From positions 62,001 to 126,000 of the forward strand of contig JAAEQB010000031.1 in assembly GCA_024231975.1 (NCBI GenBank): a stretch of DNA of 64,000 nt, read 5' to 3'. The notes under the pieces were generated by a model. The model had not been told where the DNA came from. It worked only from the letters and a program-made list of their open reading frames with translations, and did not search any database. This DNA is from Allobosea sp. GTDB taxonomy: Bacteria; Pseudomonadota; Alphaproteobacteria; Rhizobiales; Beijerinckiaceae. The position numbers and the translations under genes are program-made. Shown one piece after another: positions 59,410-64,000 of this stretch. Each line of letters starts with the position of its first letter. The stretch's first letter is position 1.

Positions 59410-60059
59410 GGTACGCTCTCGATCGAAGCGAAGGACGCGGTGCGCTGCAGGGACGCCAGCCCGACCAGCGCAGCTGCCTGTCTCTGGGCGAAGGTGAGCA
59501 CCTGCTCGCCGACGCGGCCGAGATCCGCCGCGACCGCTGGGTCGCTGCAAGCTCCACCTGCGAACAGGCCGGGCACGGTGCGGATCGTCGCGCCATAAGG
59601 CGTCGGCCAGGCGCGCAGTGCGTGGGCGATCGTCCGCAGCGTCGCCAACGTCTGGCCGGCGGCCTGCCAGCCGGCGGCGCAGGCGATCAGCCCGATCGGC
59701 ACGCCGTCGAGATAGGGCCGCGTCTCTCCCGAGAGCTCTTCGGCATAGTCGAGCGCGTTCTTGATCAGGCCGGAGACACTGCCGTGATAGGCCGGGCTCG
59801 CGATGATCAGCCCGTCGCAATGCATCAGCGCCGAGACCAGCGCGGCAGCTACGTCATCGCGGCTCGCGATCCCCGGCTGATAGAGCGGCAGCAGCAGGTC
59901 GCGCCCGGCGAAGATGCGGATCTCGGCTTCGTCCACGATCGCCGCGCAGGCCTGGCGCAAGGCGAGCTCGGTCGAGGATTGCTCACGGGGCGTGCCGCCG
60001 ATGCCGACGATCAGCGGTTTGACGGCGGGCTTTCCGGCGGGTGGGGACGTGGCCAGCAT
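59406..60059 (-). CDS. NADPH-dependent FMN reductase
   Basis: This 217-residue flavodoxin-like reductase has LIVGIGGTPREQSSTELALRQA with the FMN phosphate loop and IIASPAYHGSVSGLIKNALDYAEEL, the family hallmark of SsuE/MsuE proteins. It supplies reduced FMN to the LLM monooxygenase encoded downstream with a 4-bp overlap. The ATG at 60059 with GGAG upstream is preferred; the frame is open 123 bp further and an ATG at 60134 is an alternative. It is divergent from tctC across a 398-bp region. Confidence 0.88.
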   Translation of the reverse strand: MLATSPPAGKPAVKPLIVGIGGTPREQSSTELALRQACAAIVDEAEIRIFAGRDLLLPLYQPGIASRDDVAAALVSALMHCDGLIIASPAYHGSVSGLIKNALDYAEELSGETRPYLDGVPIGLIACAAGWQAAGQTLATLRTIAHALRAWPTPYGATIRTVPGLFAGGACSDPAVAADLGRVGEQVLTFAQRQAAALVGLASLQRTASFASIESVP

Positions 60060-60173
60060 GGTCTCCGGCTCGAACAGGACAGGTAAGCCCACAAGACCGG
60101 GGCGGCGCCCCTCCGTCCAAGGCCGTTTCGTCATCGCCCCATAAGCGGATTGCATGCAGCCCCAATCAAATAC

Positions 60174-60181
60174 TGTTGACA
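60174..60181. promoter_or_regulatory. TGTTGACA dyad, site 3
   Basis: This third copy of the dyad is within the extended context ACTGTTGACAC, which it shares with site 2 at 53606. It lies just upstream of the predicted -35 of the FMN-reductase unit. Confidence 0.5.
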
Positions 60182-60356
60182 CTAATCGCTATCAGCCTTG
60201 CACCTCTCCGACGCGCGCTATCCATGCACCACACCGACTCCAGCCGGTGATGACCACACAGCAGCATCCGGTTACGGCTTCCTCTGCCCGCGGCAGCTTG
60301 GCCGGCCGCCTTTTGCGACACATGCCGAAATATGCGCCAGCCACCGCAGCAAGAAG

Positions 60357-60364
60357 TGTTGACA
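60357..60364. promoter_or_regulatory. TGTTGACA dyad, site 4
   Basis: This fourth copy has the extended context AGTGTTGACATT, identical to site 1 at the aconitase promoter. It lies 94 bp upstream of the tctC start and could serve as both operator and -35 element. Confidence 0.5.
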
Positions 60365-60457
60365 TTTTCTTGCATACAGCAAAGGCTCAGACATCGAGCT
60401 TGGCCAGGGCCCTTGCCCGCCACGCACCGATCAGGGCCGAACGAGGGAAGAAGACCG

Positions 60458-61441
60458 ATGAGCGGGATGGACGATACGGGGATCGGGAGGCGCGCCCTCC
60501 TCGGCGGGCTGGCCGCGACGGCCGGGCTCGGCCTGGCGAGCCGGGCGGCTTGGGCCTTTCCGACGCAGCCGATCACCTTCGTCGTGCCCTATGCACCCGG
60601 CTCGACCGACCAGTTCGCTCGCGCCTTCGGCACCGAGATGGAGAAGGTCCTCGGCAAGAATGTGCTGGTCGAGACCCGGCCGGGCGCCGGCGGCACGATC
60701 GGCGCGAACTACGTCGCCAAATCGGCCAAGCCCGACGGCCACACCTTGCTGTTCTCGACCTCGGCGCCGCTCTCGGTCGCGCCGCACCAGAACCAGCTGC
60801 CCTATGCGGTCTCCGACCTGCGGCCGGTCGCGCGCGTCGGGCTCGGCCCCAACGTCATGGGAGCCCGCATCGGCGCGCCCTTCAACGACGTGAAGAGCCT
60901 CGTCGCCTATGCCAAGGCCAATCCTGAGAAGGTCACCTTCGGCAGCGCCGGCACCGGCGGCGGCACGCATCTCTCCGGCGAGGCCTTCGCGCTCGCCGCC
61001 GACATCAAGCTGACCCATGTGCCCTTCCCCGGCGCGACGCCGGCGGTGGCGGCAACGGTCGGCGGCACCATCGACCTCGCACTCGGCTTCGCCCAGTCGA
61101 TCGTGCCGCAGGCTAAGGGCGGGCGCATGGTCGCGATCGCCCAGTTCGGCAAGACGCGCGCCAAGATCCTGCCGGATGTACCGACTTTCGCCGAATCCGG
61201 CGTCGACCTCGCCCTCTCGCCGCTGGTCGGCATCTGGGCGCCGAAGGCGACGCCCGACGCAGTGGTCCAGCAGCTCGCCGCCGCGATCGAGAAGGCCGCC
61301 ACCGGTCCGGCCGTCGTCGCCTTCTCGCAAAGCACGATGACCGAGGTCGAGTTCGCCGGCCCCGACATCTTCGGCCGCGAGATCGCCGAGGAAAGCGCGA
61401 TGATGAAGCCGCTTCTCATCAAGCTCGGCCTGGCCAAGTGA
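60458..61441 (+). CDS. tctC: Tripartite tricarboxylate transporter substrate-binding protein TctC
   Basis: This 327-residue Bug-family receptor has signal peptide MSGMDDTGIGRRALLGGLAATAGLGLASRAAWA with a twin-arginine-like RR. The mature part carries PITFVVPYAPGSTDQFARAFG, VETRPGAGGTIGANYVAKS and DVPTFAESG. It is directly coupled to tctB and tctA (4-bp and 1-bp overlaps), so this is a complete TTT system. TTT receptors bind citrate and other carboxylates. The start at 60458 follows GAGGGAAG. Confidence 0.92.
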   Translation: MSGMDDTGIGRRALLGGLAATAGLGLASRAAWAFPTQPITFVVPYAPGSTDQFARAFGTEMEKVLGKNVLVETRPGAGGTIGANYVAKSAKPDGHTLLFSTSAPLSVAPHQNQLPYAVSDLRPVARVGLGPNVMGARIGAPFNDVKSLVAYAKANPEKVTFGSAGTGGGTHLSGEAFALAADIKLTHVPFPGATPAVAATVGGTIDLALGFAQSIVPQAKGGRMVAIAQFGKTRAKILPDVPTFAESGVDLALSPLVGIWAPKATPDAVVQQLAAAIEKAATGPAVVAFSQSTMTEVEFAGPDIFGREIAEESAMMKPLLIKLGLAK

Positions 61442-61923
61442 CCGGAAAAACCAGCAGCCTGGCCGAGACCCTGCGGCCGCGCCTCGGCGCGGTCGCAGGC
61501 GTCCTGTGCGGCTTGGTCGGGACCTTCGCCTCGCTGCAGCTGCCGCTCGGCACGAGCCGGCTGCTCGGCCCGGGCGCAGTGCCGCTGCTGCTCTCGCTGG
61601 CGATGGTCGGGCTGAGCCTTGCTCTGTTCGTCAAGCCTGGCACCGACGGGGCCGACGAGGATGAGGAGGATGGCGGCCTGCACGGCGCGGCGATGGTCGC
61701 GCTCGTCGCGCTCATGATCGGCGCCTTCGCGCTGCTGCTGACCTGGCTCGGCTTCATCGTCGCCGGCACCATGCTGATGTACGGCCTCTACGCCATCGGC
61801 GAGGAAAGGCTGGTCTCGGCGAAAGCCCTCCTCCGGGCCGTGCTGACCGCGCTCGCCGCCTATCTGCTCTTCGTCGTCGCGCTCTCGGTCAACATGCCGG
61901 CCGGCACGCTCTGGGGTTATTGA
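61438..61923 (+). CDS. tctB: Tripartite tricarboxylate transporter small membrane subunit TctB
   Basis: This 161-residue membrane protein starts at a GTG overlapping the tctC stop (GTGA). It has four hydrophobic helices (about residues 17-35, 45-63, 85-120 and 135-155) and an acidic cytoplasmic loop (GADEDEEDGG) between the second and third. This is the TctB topology. It assembles with TctA in the inner membrane for sodium- or proton-coupled uptake. Confidence 0.9.
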   Translation: MTGKTSSLAETLRPRLGAVAGVLCGLVGTFASLQLPLGTSRLLGPGAVPLLLSLAMVGLSLALFVKPGTDGADEDEEDGGLHGAAMVALVALMIGAFALLLTWLGFIVAGTMLMYGLYAIGEERLVSAKALLRAVLTALAAYLLFVVALSVNMPAGTLWGY

Positions 61924-63422
61924 TGGAAGGCTTGCTCGGAGGGTTCATCGTCGCCCTGAAGCCGATGAACCTGGTCTTCTGCTTCGCCGGCGCGTCGATC
62001 GGCACGCTGATCGGCGTTCTGCCGGGGCTCGGGCCCACGGCGGCGATCGCGATGCTGCTGCCGTTGACGATCGGGCTCGACCCGGTCTCGGCGATCATCA
62101 TGATCGCCGGCATCTATTACGGCGCCAGCTATGGCGGCTCGACCACGGCGATCCTCGTCAAGATTCCCGGCGAGGCCCAGAGCGTCGTCACCTGCCTCGA
62201 CGGCTACAAGATGGCGCAGCAGGGCCGCGCCGGCAGCGCCATCGCCATCGCCGCGATCGGCTCCTTCGTCGCCGGCACCGTCGGCGCGCTCGCCATTGGC
62301 CTGATCAGCATGCCGCTGGTCGAGTTCGCCATCCGCTTCGGCCCGGCCGAGAACCTGTCGCTGCTGCTGCTCGGCTTCATCGTCATCCTGGTCCTGGCCA
62401 AGGGCAATGTCGTCAAGTCGCTGATCATGATCGCCGCCGGCCTCCTGCTCAGCATGGTCGGGCAGGACGTCATTACCGGCCAGCCGCGCTTCACCCTCGG
62501 CATCCCCGAGCTCACCGACGGCTTTGGCGTCGTCGTGGTCGCCATGGGCATCTTCGGCCTCGGCGAGGTCTTCGAGAACGTCGAGAAGTTCCGCACCCGC
62601 TCGATGCAGGCGGTCCCTGTCGGCAGCCTGATGCCGACCAAGGAGGACTGGAAGCGTTCGGCCATGCCGATCGCCCGCGGCTCGGTGCTCGGCTTCCTGA
62701 TCGGCCTGCTGCCAGGCGGCGGGGCGACGCTCGCCTCCTTCATCTCCTATGGCGTCGAGAAGAAGTTCACCAAGCATCCGGAGGAGTTCGGCAACGGCGC
62801 CGTCGAGGGCGTCGCCGGGCCGGAAGCGGCCAACAATGCCGGTGCCGCCGGCTCCTTCATCCCGCTGCTGGCGCTCGGCCTGCCCGGCAATCCCGTCACC
62901 GCCCTGCTGCTGGGGGCGCTGATCGTCCACAACGTCACGCCCGGCCCGCTGATGATCCAGGAGCGGCCGGAGATCTTCTGGGGCGTGATCGCCTCGATGT
63001 ATGTCGGCAACGTCATGCTGGTGGCGCTGAACCTGCCGCTGATCGGCATCTGGGTGCAGCTCCTGAAGGTGCCCTATCGCGCGCTCTACGCCGCGTTGAT
63101 CCTGTTTATGATCATCGGCGCCTACTCGCTCAACAACAATCCGGTCGAGGTGCTGCTCCTGCTGCTGTTCGGCGTGCTCGGCTACGGCCTGCGCAAGCTG
63201 CGCTTCGACACCGCGCCGCTGATCCTCGCCTTCGTGCTGGGCGGGCCGATCGAGTTCAACCTGCGCCAGACCATGATGCTGGCGCGCGATCCGCTCGACT
63301 ATCTGATGGGCCGGCCGATCGCCTTGACCATCCTGGCTTTCGGCCTGCTGCTGATCGTGCTGCCGATGTTCTCGAAAGTGCGGCAGAAGCTGATGGTGGC
63401 AAGGGCTGTCAATGAGCTTTGA
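61923..63422 (+). CDS. tctA: Tripartite tricarboxylate transporter large membrane subunit TctA
   Basis: This 499-residue protein has about 11-12 helices. The family motif GTLIGVLPGLGPTAAIAMLLP lies near residue 30, and YGASYGGSTTAILVKIPGE and the second-repeat GLLPGGGATLASFISYGVEKK are the conserved TctA loops. It is the transport channel of the tctCBA system. The ATG at 61923 overlaps the tctB stop by one base. The 3' end overlaps the NTF2-like gene by 11 bp. Confidence 0.94.
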   Translation: MEGLLGGFIVALKPMNLVFCFAGASIGTLIGVLPGLGPTAAIAMLLPLTIGLDPVSAIIMIAGIYYGASYGGSTTAILVKIPGEAQSVVTCLDGYKMAQQGRAGSAIAIAAIGSFVAGTVGALAIGLISMPLVEFAIRFGPAENLSLLLLGFIVILVLAKGNVVKSLIMIAAGLLLSMVGQDVITGQPRFTLGIPELTDGFGVVVVAMGIFGLGEVFENVEKFRTRSMQAVPVGSLMPTKEDWKRSAMPIARGSVLGFLIGLLPGGGATLASFISYGVEKKFTKHPEEFGNGAVEGVAGPEAANNAGAAGSFIPLLALGLPGNPVTALLLGALIVHNVTPGPLMIQERPEIFWGVIASMYVGNVMLVALNLPLIGIWVQLLKVPYRALYAALILFMIIGAYSLNNNPVEVLLLLLFGVLGYGLRKLRFDTAPLILAFVLGGPIEFNLRQTMMLARDPLDYLMGRPIALTILAFGLLLIVLPMFSKVRQKLMVARAVNEL

Positions 63423-63852
63423 AGCGATCCTCTCCCCTGCCCTGGCAGCCGAGCGTCATGACGGGCCGAGAGCCCTGGCGCTCCGCTATCTCGCGGCGAT
63501 GGAGCGGCGCGATCTCGACACCGCCCGCGGCTTCGTGACGGCCGATGCCGAATTCATCTTCCCCGGCGGCGCTAAGCGCAGCGATCTTTCGGCGATCGTC
63601 ACGGGCTCGTCCGGCCGCTATCGCACCATCGCCAAGCATGTCGAGCGCTGCGATCTCTGCAAGGAGCCGGACGGCTCGGCCATCGTTTATGTCCTCGGCA
63701 GCCTCTACGGCCAGTGGCCTGACGGCACCGCCTTCTCCGGCATCCGCTTCGTCGACCGCTTCGAGATCGTCGGCGGATTGATCCGGCGTCAGGAGGTCTG
63801 GAACGACAGCGGCGAGATGCGCCTGGCTGCGCAGAGTCGGGACGGCGGCTGA
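63412..63852 (+). CDS. NTF2/SnoaL-like protein
   Basis: This 146-residue cone-fold protein has ALRYLAAMERRDLDTARGFVTADAEFIFPGG at the start and GIRFVDRFEIVGGLIRRQEVWND at the end, as in SnoaL-like and ketosteroid-isomerase-like proteins. The fold can isomerise, hydrate or simply bind small molecules. It overlaps tctA by 11 bp, so it is co-expressed with the transporter and probably acts on the imported compound. Four charged residues around the pocket are seen but no catalytic assignment is safe. Confidence 0.85.
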   Translation: MSFEAILSPALAAERHDGPRALALRYLAAMERRDLDTARGFVTADAEFIFPGGAKRSDLSAIVTGSSGRYRTIAKHVERCDLCKEPDGSAIVYVLGSLYGQWPDGTAFSGIRFVDRFEIVGGLIRRQEVWNDSGEMRLAAQSRDGG

Positions 63853-64000
63853 AGCCTCGGCGCGACGGGTAGCTGGGAACGGGACATTCGCCGCCTCGAT
63901 CCGGGCCGGGAGGCAGCGCAGCAGCGGTTGACAGAGCCGAGATTTCGGCACGTACTGAGCCTGCTAGGTGACTTGTGCTGGATGCCTCCTCTCTGAGCCG

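Larger units (their letters stand above)
60060..60457. promoter_or_regulatory. Long divergent intergenic region between FMN reductase and tctC with two TGTTGACA dyads
   Basis: This 398-bp gap contains no convincing gene. It carries the TGTTGACA dyads at 60174-60181 and 60357-60364. A possible promoter for the reductase unit reads TTGATT (60169-60164) and GCTTAT (60146-60141) on the minus strand with a 17-bp spacer. For tctC I see only the TTGACA within the second dyad and no good -10. A ribosome site, GAGGGAAGAAG, precedes tctC. Confidence 0.5.

Noticed and set aside
63927..63960. TTGACA with downstream hexamer near the right edge
   Set aside because: The -10 is poor (CGTACT) and the gene it would serve lies outside the window, so it cannot be judged.

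Overview
This 64 kb window is GC-rich (by eye about two-thirds G+C) and densely packed. It reads as chromosome from a metabolically versatile alphaproteobacterium of the order Hyphomicrobiales, possibly Bosea-like. The grounds are codon usage, the many 4-bp ATGA/GTGA gene overlaps, the number of solute-binding-protein transporters, and REP-like palindromes; no rRNA or housekeeping marker fixes the genus. I see no tRNA, rRNA, insertion sequence, prophage or CRISPR array. About 58 protein genes are supported. Nearly all belong to uptake plus catabolism modules with their own regulators.

Layout. (1) 1-10756, all minus strand: a branched-chain-type ABC transporter (livG partial, livM, livH, binding protein), then the lower gallate / 4-oxalomesaconate route (ligK aldolase, galB hydratase, galD tautomerase), a Bug-type binding protein, a dehydrogenase, a LysR regulator and a FixLJ-like two-component pair. 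(2) 10835-13942: an ABC ATPase with a C-terminal extension and a tandem-fused double permease, with no binding protein. (3) 14513-24712, minus: a peptide-type ABC transporter running straight into hydantoinase/oxoprolinase subunits (hyuA, hyuB) and a D-threonine-aldolase-like PLP enzyme, with a divergent LysR gene at 24855. (4) 25873-29674: a second peptide-type ABC transporter without ATPases. (5) 29911-34887: a TorR-like regulator, an RpiB-like isomerase, a TorS-like hybrid kinase and a translationally coupled periplasmic binding protein. (6) 35103-37767: a small secreted protein, a LuxR-type regulator and a divergent HemC-like protein. (7) 37812-46025: a HemL-like class III aminotransferase, a GntR/HutC regulator, an aldehyde dehydrogenase and a polyamine-type ABC transporter. 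(8) 46120-63852: a catabolic supercluster with a flavin monooxygenase, an Asp/Glu-racemase-fold protein, RidA, an isochorismatase-type amidase, a cyclic amidohydrolase, aconitase, an FCD-GntR regulator, an isocitrate-lyase-family enzyme, a fumarate-reductase-like flavoprotein, a LysR regulator, an SDR, a two-component flavin monooxygenase with its FMN reductase, and a complete tripartite tricarboxylate transporter (tctC-tctB-tctA) followed by an NTF2-like protein.

How block 8 may work. Aconitase, the cyclic amidohydrolase, the amidase and RidA form one minus-strand transcription unit that diverges from gntR, the lyase and the flavoprotein. An 8-bp dyad, TGTTGACA, occurs twice in that divergent region and twice in the divergent region before tctC, so the halves look co-regulated. 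The simplest reading is uptake of a (tri)carboxylated compound, hydrolysis of a cyclic amide or imide to an open-chain amide, release of ammonia to give an aconitate-type tricarboxylate, then aconitase and a lyase into central metabolism. A citrazinate-like pyridine-derived imide or tricarballylate would fit. This is inference, but specific and testable.

Other points worth attention: the HemC-like protein lacks two lysines that bind the dipyrromethane cofactor in HemC; a HemL-like aminotransferase sits beside it in a lineage that normally makes 5-aminolevulinate by the Shemin route; the racemase-fold protein lacks both expected catalytic cysteines; and a perfect 9-3-9 palindrome lies in the monooxygenase promoter.
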